From the NCBI GenBank assembly GCA_019243895.1, contig JAFATP010000172.1:1-6914 (forward strand): a stretch of DNA of 6,914 nucleotides, read 5' to 3'. Positions 1-5,742 of the stretch are shown piece after piece (positions within the stretch are counted from its first letter, which is position 1; each line of letters opens with the position of its first letter). Position numbers and translations under genes: made by a program. Below the pieces are notes generated by a model. That model saw only the letters and a list, made by a program, of their open reading frames with translations. It was not told where the DNA came from and ran no database searches. This stretch comes from Alphaproteobacteria bacterium (GTDB taxonomy: Bacteria > Pseudomonadota > Alphaproteobacteria > Rickettsiales > SXRF01).

Positions 1-1289
1 GTGCGGATGGAAATGCCGAGAATATTGGCGGCATGGGTGCGGTTGCCCAGGCAATGATCCAGCGTGTCCAGGATCAGGTCGCGCTCCACGTTTTCCACGG
101 TCCTGCCGACCAGCGTGCCGTTGGCGCCCGCCTCCGCCTTGCGCGGCGCGGGCGATGCCGCCGCCGGAGCAGCTGCGGGCGCCGCTTCCTGCCGGCCGGA
201 AAGGAAGATGGCGCCGTCGTCGATCTCCTCGCCGCGCGCCAGCAGCACGGCGCGGTGCATGGCGTTTTCCAGCTCCCGCACGTTGCCAGGCCAGCGCCAG
301 GAATGCAGCTTGAGCCGCGCTTTCTCGCTCAGCGGGCGCACCGGCATGCCGTTGGCGGTGGCGTATTTGTCGATGAAATATTTCGCCAGCAGGTCAATAT
401 CCTCCGGCCGTTCGCGCAGCGGCGGAAGCTGAATGTTGATGACGTTCAGGCGGAAATATAAATCCTCGCGGAAGCGGCCGGTTTTCACCTCTTCCTGCAA
501 ATTGCGGTTGGAGGTGGCGATGACGCGGATATTCACCTTGATCGGCTTGGCGCCGCCGATGCGGTCGATCTCGCGCTCCTGGAGCACGCGCAGCAATTTC
601 GCCTGCAGGCGCAAATCCATCTCGCTGATCTCGTCCAGGAACATGGTGCCGCCGTCGGCTTCCTCGAACTTTCCGATGCGCCGCCCCGCCGCGCCGGTGA
701 ACGCGCCTTTCTCATAGCCAAACAGCTCCGATTCCAGCAGGTGCTCCGGGATGGCGGCGCAATTGACCGAGATCATGGGGTGCGAGGCGCGCCGCGATTT
801 GCGGTGGATGTATCGCGCCATCACCTCCTTGCCGGTGCCGGATTCGCCGGTGATGAGAATGCTGGCGTCGCTGGGCGCCACCTGGTCCGCCATCGCCAGC
901 ACTTCGGCCATGGCCTTGGAGGCGTGGATCACCGAATGGCTTTCCTCGGTGATGGCCTCCAGGACCGCGGCGATCAGATCCTCCTGCGGCGGCAAGGGCA
1001 GGTATTCCTTCGCGCCCGCCTTGATGGCGCGCACCGCCGCCTCCTTGTCGGACTGCACACCGCACGCCACCACCGGCAGGTGGAAGCGCTCGCGCATCAG
1101 CATGGTGATCAGCTTCTCGATGTCCTGCCGCGCCTCCACCATGATCAAATCCGCGCCCTGGCCGCCCCGCAGCGCCACCATCGCCGCAGCCGCGTCCTGC
1201 ACGTGCACCACCTTGGCGCCGCGCGCCCGCGCGATGGCGCTTGCCGCGCCGATCTGGCCGTAAAGATCCCCTATGATGAGTAGTCTCAT
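1..1289 (-). CDS. flbD: FlbD-type sigma-54-dependent flagellar transcriptional regulator (3' end cut by window)
   Basis: This is a bacterial enhancer-binding protein that activates RNA polymerase-sigma-54 at flagellar promoters. It reads open for 429 codons to the window edge. Residues about 1-105 form a receiver-like domain. The AAA+ domain follows: Walker A GESGTGKE at 148-155, the sigma-54 contact loop GAFTGA at 195-200, Walker B GGTMFLDE at 213-220, FREDLYFRLN with likely arginine finger(s) at 273-282, and WPGNVREL at 333-340. An Ala/Pro-rich linker covers about 369-389. A Fis-type helix-turn-helix begins near 398 (NRTHAANILGISIR, 416-429) and is truncated, probably by a few tens of residues. 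The start MRLLIIG sits 7 nt after a GGAAGGGG ribosome-binding site (within 1297-1306). The receiver is degenerate: Glu52 occupies the phospho-Asp position, Gly77 the Thr/Ser position and Leu99 the Lys position. Last position in a fliF-G-H-N-flbD operon matches Caulobacter FlbD, which also represses fliF and is controlled by FliX. FliX is not in this window. Confidence 0.95.
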   Translation of the reverse strand, partial: MRLLIIGDLYGQIGAASAIARARGAKVVHVQDAAAAMVALRGGQGADLIMVEARQDIEKLITMLMRERFHLPVVACGVQSDKEAAVRAIKAGAKEYLPLPPQEDLIAAVLEAITEESHSVIHASKAMAEVLAMADQVAPSDASILITGESGTGKEVMARYIHRKSRRASHPMISVNCAAIPEHLLESELFGYEKGAFTGAAGRRIGKFEEADGGTMFLDEISEMDLRLQAKLLRVLQEREIDRIGGAKPIKVNIRVIATSNRNLQEEVKTGRFREDLYFRLNVINIQLPPLRERPEDIDLLAKYFIDKYATANGMPVRPLSEKARLKLHSWRWPGNVRELENAMHRAVLLARGEEIDDGAIFLSGRQEAAPAAAPAAASPAPRKAEAGANGTLVGRTVENVERDLILDTLDHCLGNRTHAANILGISIR

Positions 1290-1332
1290 TCGCTTACCCC
1301 TTCCTCGTCGATGCGCCGATGATCAGAATCCC

Positions 1333-1355
1333 GATGAGCCGGGATGCGGCTCATC
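1333..1355 (-). promoter_or_regulatory. Hairpin at the fliN stop codon / fliN-flbD junction
   Basis: A perfect 8-bp inverted repeat, GATGAGCC with GGCTCATC, surrounds a 7-base loop. It lies at the start of the 64-nt gap between fliN and flbD, and its 5' arm uses two bases of the fliN TGA. No U-run follows on the minus strand, so it is not a standard intrinsic terminator. Plausible roles are partial attenuation, an mRNA processing site, or 3'-end protection of the upstream message. It is the only junction of this operon where I saw such a structure, and also the longest gap. The structure is seen directly; the role is inferred. Confidence 0.5.
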
Positions 1356-1653
1356 AGTGCTTTTCTCCCTTGATAATCTCCGTCATCGTCACGCCGATGC
1401 GGTCTTCCACCACCACCACCTCGCCCCTGGCGACCAGCCGGTTGTTGACGTAAATGTCGATAGCTTCGCCCACTTTGCGGTCCAGCTCGATCACCGCGCC
1501 GCGCCCCAGCTTCAGAAGCTGGTTCACCTGCATGCTGGTTTTGCCCAGCACCACGGAAATCTGCACCGGGATATCATAAACCGTCTCCAGGCTCATCAGC
1601 TCCTGTGCGTCTTCGTCCGTCATCTCGACGGCGGTGGCGGGTTCATCGGCCAT
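1354..1653 (-). CDS. fliN: Flagellar motor switch protein FliN
   Basis: FliN is a component of the C-ring at the cytoplasmic base of the flagellum, where with FliM and FliG it sets motor direction and helps dock the export apparatus. The 99-residue protein is short, as is usual for FliN. It has an acidic, poorly conserved N-terminus (about 1-22) and then a SpoA/surface-presentation domain from about 24 to 97. Recognisable family segments are the YDIPVQISVVLGKT strand near 26-39, LLKLGRGAVIELDRKVGE at 46-63 and IDIYVNNRLVARGEVVVVEDRIGVTMTEI at 65-93. The start follows an AAAGGAG ribosome-binding site at 1660-1666 with a 6-nt spacer. That site lies inside the last fliH codons, and the fliH stop is only 3 nt upstream, so translation is probably coupled to fliH. 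No fliM gene is visible, so the third switch protein must be encoded elsewhere. Confidence 0.97.
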   Translation of the reverse strand: MADEPATAVEMTDEDAQELMSLETVYDIPVQISVVLGKTSMQVNQLLKLGRGAVIELDRKVGEAIDIYVNNRLVARGEVVVVEDRIGVTMTEIIKGEKH

Positions 1654-1656
1654 GCG

Positions 1657-2433
1657 TTACTCCTTTGGTTCTACGGATGCTACGTGATTGGGTTGTTCCG
1701 CGGGCGGCGCCGCCGAAATTCCGGCGGGGGCGGCAATGCCGCGCTGTCCTTCCGCGCCGATCATATCATTGACGAGGCGCTCGATCTCGCCCCATAACGC
1801 TTCCGTGCTGCGCACCGCCTGGCCTTCGCCCCAGGCGATGCGGCAATCGGCGATGCCGACGCGCTCGTCGCCGCGGATGGTGATTTCGCCCGGCTCCTGG
1901 TTATGCGCGAAATGGGCGGCGAGCTTCTCTTCCAGCGGCTCGGCCAGCGCCGCGTTCACGGTGACGATTATTTGCGGCGTGCCGAGAATGCGCTCGATGC
2001 ATTGCAGCACCACCTCCTCAATCAGCGGCAGCGGGTTGACGTCCAGCGCCTTGCCCGCCACTTTGCGCGCGATGGCCAGCGCCAGCCTGGGCAGAAATTT
2101 CTGCACCTGCGCCAGCTCGCCGCGCTGCGCCGAAAGCACCTCCTGCATTTGCGCGCTTAAGCGCGCCACCGATGCCTCCAACTGCGCCGCCGCCCGCGCC
2201 CGGTCGCCTTCCACCTGCATCTTTCCTTCTTTTTCGCCTTCCAGAAACCCGCGGCGGTAGCCTTCCTGCTCCGCCCGCTTGAGATCGCTCTCGGTGATGG
2301 CCTGCGGCGGGGGGGGCGCCGGCTGCTCCGGCTCCGGCGCCAGCGAAGGCAGCGACAGGCCGCCGCCGCGCGCCGCATGCTGCTCCACGGCGGCGCTGTC
2401 CAATGATTTCAGCAGAAGTTTCTCGATGCGCAT
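1657..2433 (-). CDS. fliH: Flagellar assembly protein FliH (FlbE in Caulobacter)
   Basis: FliH binds and restrains the FliI export ATPase and tethers it to the C-ring; it is related to the peripheral-stalk subunits of F/V-type ATPases. The 258-residue product has a short N-terminal segment and a Pro-rich stretch at 33-43 with four consecutive prolines at 40-43. Next come glycines at 58, 62, 66 and 70, giving three overlapping GxxxG motifs typical of FliH. A long charged helical region runs to about 115, and the conserved C-terminal domain covers about 115-225 (ALAIARKVAGKAL, then IIVTVNAAL, then ERVGIADCRIAWGEGQAVRS). An Ala/Pro-rich tail follows from about 228. The assignment rests on these motifs plus position between fliG and fliN. 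The ribosome-binding site is weak (a GGGA only 3 nt from the ATG) and fliG ends 12 nt upstream, suggesting coupled translation. Its last codons contain the fliN ribosome-binding site. Confidence 0.93.
   Translation of the reverse strand: MRIEKLLLKSLDSAAVEQHAARGGGLSLPSLAPEPEQPAPPPPQAITESDLKRAEQEGYRRGFLEGEKEGKMQVEGDRARAAAQLEASVARLSAQMQEVLSAQRGELAQVQKFLPRLALAIARKVAGKALDVNPLPLIEEVVLQCIERILGTPQIIVTVNAALAEPLEEKLAAHFAHNQEPGEITIRGDERVGIADCRIAWGEGQAVRSTEALWGEIERLVNDMIGAEGQRGIAAPAGISAAPPAEQPNHVASVEPKE
1660..1666 (-). promoter_or_regulatory. Ribosome-binding site of fliN inside the end of fliH
   Basis: The minus strand reads AAAGGAG within the last fliH codons (Pro-Lys-Glu). The fliH TAA falls in the 6-nt spacer before the fliN ATG. 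Ribosomes finishing fliH therefore terminate on top of the fliN initiation site, a typical arrangement for translational coupling between export and switch subunits. Confidence 0.85.
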
Positions 2434-2445
2434 GGTTCCCGTTCT

Positions 2446-3465
2446 CTAATACACAATCTGGTCTTCCGCCCCGCCCTCGGAGATGACAATCTCGCCCTTG
2501 GCGGCCAGATCCTTGGCGGAGTTCACGATATATTGCTGCGCCTCATCCACTTCCTTCAGGCGCACCGGGCCTTTGCTTTCCATGTCTTCCTTCAACAGCT
2601 TGCTGGCGCGCTCGGAGAGATTGGAGAAGAACAGCGTCTTGATGGTGTCCGAAGCGCCTTTCAGCGCCACGGCGAGCTTGTCCTTGTCGATGCCCCGCAG
2701 CAGCACCTGAATGCCGGCGGCATCGATCTTGCTCAGGTCATCGAAGGTGAACATCAGCTTGCGCACGCGCTCGGCGGAGGTGGGGGAGCGGGTTTCCAAC
2801 TGGCCCATGAACTTGCCCTCGGCGGTGCGGTCCAGGTTATTGAAAATATCCGCCAGCATCTCATGGCTGTCGCGCCGCTTGGTTTTGGCCAGCGTGGTCA
2901 TGAACTCGCGCCGAAGCGTGCGCTCGATGCCGTCCAGCACGTCTTTTTTCACCGCTTCCATGGACAGCATACGCATGATCACCTCCATGCCCAGTTCCTC
3001 CGGCAGCGTCACCAGTACGCGCGCCGCGTGGTCTGGCTTGATTTTGGACAGCACCAGCGCGATGGTCTGCGGGTATTCGTTCTTCAGGAAGTTCGCCAGC
3101 ACCTCCTCATTCACGTTGCCGAGCTTATCCCACATGGTGCGGCCGGCGGGGCCGCGAATCTCCTCCATGATGGCCTCCACCTTGCCCTTGCCGAGCGCTT
3201 TGGTCAGCAGCCGCTCGGTGGTGTCATACGTGCCCACCACCACGCCCGCCGCCGACATCTGCTCGGCGAATTCCATGAACAGGCGCTCCACCATCTCGCC
3301 GCTGATCTGCCCCAGCTGCGACATGGCGGCGGAGATGTCCTTCACCTCATCGTCTTCCATCATGTTGAAGAGTTTGGTGGCCTGGTCCTCGCCGAGCGAC
3401 ATGAGGAACACCGCCGCTTTCTGCGGCCCGCTCAATTTCCGGTAGTCGTCTTTCACGTTTGCCAT
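2446..3465 (-). CDS. fliG: Flagellar motor switch protein FliG
   Basis: FliG is the rotor protein that interacts with the MotA stator and joins the FliF MS-ring to FliM/FliN. The 339-residue length is normal. The N-terminal FliF-binding domain starts near LSGPQKAAVFLMSLGED (11-27). The middle domain carries EYPQ at 130-133, a variant of the FliM-binding EHPQ motif. The C-terminal domain has MFTF at 238-241 and a complete torque helix. Charged residues aligned to the E. coli torque set are present: K269, R286, E293, D294 and R302, the last within GPVRL. The electrostatic stator interface therefore looks intact. The ATG lies 7 nt from a modest AGGA ribosome-binding site (3473-3476) and 17 nt after the fliF stop. 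It is the second gene of the fliF operon. Confidence 0.98.
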   Translation of the reverse strand: MANVKDDYRKLSGPQKAAVFLMSLGEDQATKLFNMMEDDEVKDISAAMSQLGQISGEMVERLFMEFAEQMSAAGVVVGTYDTTERLLTKALGKGKVEAIMEEIRGPAGRTMWDKLGNVNEEVLANFLKNEYPQTIALVLSKIKPDHAARVLVTLPEELGMEVIMRMLSMEAVKKDVLDGIERTLRREFMTTLAKTKRRDSHEMLADIFNNLDRTAEGKFMGQLETRSPTSAERVRKLMFTFDDLSKIDAAGIQVLLRGIDKDKLAVALKGASDTIKTLFFSNLSERASKLLKEDMESKGPVRLKEVDEAQQYIVNSAKDLAAKGEIVISEGGAEDQIVY

Positions 3466-3482
3466 GCGCTTATCCTATCGTC

Positions 3483-5171
3483 TTACGTCGCTTCCCGCGT
3501 CATCCACTGGCGCATCACGCCCATCGCCTCATCGGGGTTTTTGTCCACGATGTCCACCACCTTGCGCAAGGTGGACGAGCGCACGCGGCCCTTGACGTTA
3601 TCGAGGTCGATCATCGATTCCTCTTCCTCCGCTGCCCCGCCCGCGCCGCCGCTGACCACGAAGCCGCCGCCGCCCGCCGTGCCGCCCGCCGCCGCCGCGC
3701 CGGGAAGGCGGATGGCCATCGGCCCGGCCGGCCCGCCGATGGCCGCCATTCCTTCGCCGGTGCGCTCGCTGGCGGAGGCGGAGAGCCTCATCAAATGTTG
3801 AATGGCGGGCTTCAGGATGACCAGAATGGCCAGCACCACCACGCCGGCGATGATGAGCGTTTGAATGATGCCTTCAAACTCATGGCGGAACGAGGCGAGG
3901 AACGATTCCTTCTCCGCCGTGGTTTCCACCTTGGAGAACGGCATGTTGATGACGCGCACGGTATCGCCGCGCTTGGCGTCGTAGGGAATGGCGGATTTGA
4001 TGACGTCCTCGATATGCGCCAGCTCCTCGGCGGTACGCGGCGCATAGGTTTTCGCGCCGTCTTTCTCATCGGTGTAATTGCCGTCCACCAACGCCGCCAC
4101 CGACAGCTTGTTGATATTGCCGCCCTCCTTGATCTGCCGCTGCACCACCTTGGAAATTTCGTAATTGGTCGTTTCGTCGGTCTTGTCGGTGCTGTGCTGG
4201 CTGTTCTGTCCGCCCTGGCCCGCGCCTTGCCCCCCCGGAAGCTGATTCGCCACGGTGACGGCGGCTTTCTGGTCGGCCTCCTGGGCGCTGTCGCGCTCCG
4301 AGGTGGATTGCGTGGAGCGCGCCACCTGGCCGTCCGGATCGAATTTTTCCGAATCGATGGTGATGCGGTCGAAATTCATGTCGGCGGCCACCTGCACTTT
4401 GACGCGGCCGGGACCCACCACTTTTTCAATCAGGTTTTCCAGCGTATCGCGCAGGTGATTTTCATATCCGGTGCGGTATTCGTCCGTCATGCTGGCCATG
4501 GCGCCGATGCCCTCGTCGCCGTCGCCGCGCGCCAGCAGCCTCCCATAGCTGTCCACCACCGTGATGCGCGAGGGTTTCAGGCCCGGCACCGCCGCCGCCA
4601 CGAAATGCGTGATGGCGGCGATCTCATGCTTGGAGAGTTCCTGCCCGCCGCGCAGCTTGATGGCTACCGAGGCGCTGGGATCGCGCATTTCCTTGGCGAA
4701 AATCTCCTGCTTCGGCAGCACCAGGTGCACCCGCGCCGATTCCACCGAGTTGAATGAGCCGATGGTGCGCGCCAGCTCCCCTTCCAGCGCGCGCTGGATG
4801 TTCACGTTCATCACGAATTGCGAGCTGCCGAACGTTTCGGATTTGTCGAAGATTTCATAGCCGACGATGGATCCGTTGGAAGGCAGGCCGGCCTCCGCCA
4901 TGGTCATGCGCAATTTGAGCACGCGCTCGCTGGGAACGTAGATATCGGCGCCGTTGTTGCGAACCTCGTAGGGCACGCTGAGCTTGCCCAGCTCGGTGGC
5001 CACCTTGGCGCTGTCCTCGGTGGAAAGATTCGCGTAAAGCGGGGCCAGCGACGGGGAGGAGACATGCAGGGCGATCATGGCGAAAGCGGCGATCACCGCC
5101 ACCGTCACCGCCGCCATCAGCGCCAGCTTGGTGCGCCCGAAACCGCGTAATGTGCGTAGTAATGGCTCCAT
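3483..5171 (-). CDS. fliF: Flagellar MS-ring protein FliF
   Basis: FliF forms the MS-ring in the inner membrane, the first structure of the basal body and the housing for the export gate. The 562-residue protein is of usual size. It has a cytoplasmic N-terminus and a first membrane helix at about 15-37. YscJ/FliF-type ring-building modules follow, from SPSLAPLYANLS at 39-50 (family-typical region LPSNGSIVGYEIFDKSETFGSSQF at 96-119) through the arginine-containing ARVHLVLPKQEIF segment at 146-158 to about 265. A low-complexity Gly/Gln/Ser insert lies at 311-326. A second membrane helix is at about 435-454. The cytoplasmic tail includes a Gly/Ala-rich linker (about 474-514) and a conserved end (about 519-560) expected to bind FliG, whose gene is next. 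The ATG is 8 nt from a strong AAAGGAG (5180-5186). It is first in its operon, with the regulatory region directly upstream. Confidence 0.98.
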   Translation of the reverse strand: MEPLLRTLRGFGRTKLALMAAVTVAVIAAFAMIALHVSSPSLAPLYANLSTEDSAKVATELGKLSVPYEVRNNGADIYVPSERVLKLRMTMAEAGLPSNGSIVGYEIFDKSETFGSSQFVMNVNIQRALEGELARTIGSFNSVESARVHLVLPKQEIFAKEMRDPSASVAIKLRGGQELSKHEIAAITHFVAAAVPGLKPSRITVVDSYGRLLARGDGDEGIGAMASMTDEYRTGYENHLRDTLENLIEKVVGPGRVKVQVAADMNFDRITIDSEKFDPDGQVARSTQSTSERDSAQEADQKAAVTVANQLPGGQGAGQGGQNSQHSTDKTDETTNYEISKVVQRQIKEGGNINKLSVAALVDGNYTDEKDGAKTYAPRTAEELAHIEDVIKSAIPYDAKRGDTVRVINMPFSKVETTAEKESFLASFRHEFEGIIQTLIIAGVVVLAILVILKPAIQHLMRLSASASERTGEGMAAIGGPAGPMAIRLPGAAAAGGTAGGGGFVVSGGAGGAAEEEESMIDLDNVKGRVRSSTLRKVVDIVDKNPDEAMGVMRQWMTREAT

Positions 5172-5179
5172 ATTTTACG

Positions 5180-5186
5180 CTCCTTT
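5180..5186 (-). promoter_or_regulatory. Ribosome-binding site of fliF
   Basis: The minus strand reads AAAGGAG, ending 8 nt before the fliF ATG. It is the best-placed Shine-Dalgarno sequence in the operon together with that of fliN, and it decides the fliF start. Confidence 0.85.
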
Positions 5187-5220
5187 TTCCGCCTTATGAG
5201 GTCAGTTTCGCATAGAAGAG

Positions 5221-5235
5221 TAAATGACGGCTTAA
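5221..5235 (-). promoter_or_regulatory. CtrA-like binding box upstream of fliF
   Basis: The minus strand reads TTAA, seven bases, TTTA and then C. This differs at one base from the CtrA consensus TTAA-N7-TTAA(C). It lies about 50-64 bp upstream of the fliF ATG, where a box overlapping the -35 region of an early flagellar promoter is expected. CtrA control of early flagellar operons, including fliF, is established in Caulobacter. Function here is inferred from the motif and its position. Confidence 0.55.
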
Positions 5236-5242
5236 GATGGGG

Positions 5243-5255
5243 AAGTTTTTGCCGC
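5243..5255 (-). promoter_or_regulatory. Possible FlbD-binding (ftr-like) site upstream of fliF
   Basis: The minus strand reads GCGGCAAAAACTT, just upstream of the CtrA-like box. Caulobacter FlbD binds ftr elements with a CGGCA-like core, as I recall, and one of them (ftr4) represses fliF. The flbD gene at the end of this same operon would then repress its own transcription. The match is to a short remembered core only, so this is tentative. Confidence 0.3.
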
Positions 5256-5438
5256 TTCATCGGTAAAAGAGGGTGAAACCACAATATCTGCTCTCCTTAA
5301 TGGAATATCATACTATATATTGCAAGCACAAATCTCGATAACCATGCAAATTTTTCCTACCTGTTGAATATTCACTAAAAGCTGCTAGGTACAAAGCGCG
5401 GCCAAGGCTAAATTGTTTTTTTCCATCGGATCGCCCTC

Positions 5439-5726
5439 ATGAGCCTGCTTGTTTTGCTTGCCACCATCGCCGTGGCCGTCCTTTGCATCGGCGGCTTCAT
5501 CGTGCTGCCGGTGTTACTGATTATGCGGTTTATCAAGAATCCCGCGCTGTCGCCGAAACAGCGCAGCGTTTGGGTGATTCTGTTCCTCCTGTTCTTTCCC
5601 TTCAGCGCCTATGTCTATGCGATCCTGGAAGAAAAGAAGCCGGCGTATCTTTATGCGTCCATCGCCATGCTGGTCATCGGAGCGCTGGCGATCGCCTATC
5701 AAATCGGCGGGCCGGGGCTTCAGTGA
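5439..5726 (+). CDS. Small three-helix membrane protein of unknown function
   Basis: This is a 95-residue hydrophobic protein with three predicted membrane helices: about 2-31, 43-62 and 70-88. A short loop with NPALSPKQRS (34-43) and a charged EEKKP turn (64-68) separate them. The first helix could also be read as a signal anchor. The middle part, with a polar loop leading into VWVILFLLFFPFSAYVYAILEE, loosely resembles PLDc_N-type small membrane domains (a Trp, then a hydrophobic helix with Pro and a Tyr near its end). I cannot assign a function. It is transcribed divergently from fliF and convergently with the glycosyltransferase gene. No strong ribosome-binding site precedes the ATG, only a GGAT about 8 nt upstream. 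The clear amphipathic layout and the fit between its neighbours make a real gene likely. A flagellar role is unsupported beyond proximity. Confidence 0.75.
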   Translation: MSLLVLLATIAVAVLCIGGFIVLPVLLIMRFIKNPALSPKQRSVWVILFLLFFPFSAYVYAILEEKKPAYLYASIAMLVIGALAIAYQIGGPGLQ

Positions 5727-5742
5727 ACCGCTAGCGCTTCAC
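5723..5742. repeat. Imperfect palindrome spanning both convergent stop codons
   Basis: A 20-bp inverted repeat, symmetric except for one mismatched pair, contains the TGA of the small membrane protein gene (5724-5726) and the TAG of the glycosyltransferase gene (5731-5733, minus strand). It could fold in either transcript, with GTGAA pairing to TTCAC around a CTAG centre. No T-run follows on either side, so a standard intrinsic terminator is not supported; a bidirectional Rho-dependent or stalling role is possible. Confidence 0.4.

Larger units (their letters stand above)
5172..5438. promoter_or_regulatory. Divergent intergenic region between fliF and the small membrane protein gene
   Basis: This 267-bp gap is the only sizeable non-coding stretch in the window. 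Its centre is AT-rich: 5281-5340 is about 32 percent GC by hand count, against clearly GC-rich flanking genes. It must contain the fliF operon promoter on the minus strand and probably one for the plus-strand gene. Visible elements are a CtrA-like box (5221-5235), a CGGCAA motif (5243-5255) and a perfect 10-bp palindrome TGAATATTCA (5365-5374). A weak plus-strand candidate promoter is TTGAAT at 5364-5369 with TAGGTA at 5386-5391 (16-bp spacer). I found no convincing sigma-54 GG-N10-GC promoter on either strand. That agrees with fliF being an early gene in Caulobacter. Confidence 0.7.

Noticed and set aside
33..1283. Several open frames on both strands overlapping flbD
   Set aside because: The minus-strand flbD frame is continuous from 1289 to the edge with every AAA+ motif in place. 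The others are low-complexity Arg/Ser/Ala translations with no recognisable features.
4230..4236. Seven-base homopolymer in fliF
   Set aside because: It falls in a Gly-codon-rich stretch (LPGGQGAGQGG) where such runs are expected; too short to argue for phase variation.
2533..4757. Two long plus-strand open frames (2533-3801, 422 codons; 3459-4757, 432 codons) antisense to fliG and fliF
   Set aside because: Their translations are rich in His, Arg and Ala without any domain or membrane pattern. They lie opposite well-conserved genes, so they are what GC-rich codon bias produces on the other strand.
5416..5422. Run of seven T on the plus strand before the small membrane gene, considered as a terminator tail
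   Set aside because: No GC-rich stem of useful length precedes it, and there is no plus-strand gene upstream to terminate.
5172..5438. Sigma-54 promoter for fliF or the divergent gene
   Set aside because: TTGCA occurs on both strands but no GG sits at the required 10-base distance before the GC; the spacing rule fails in every case I tried.
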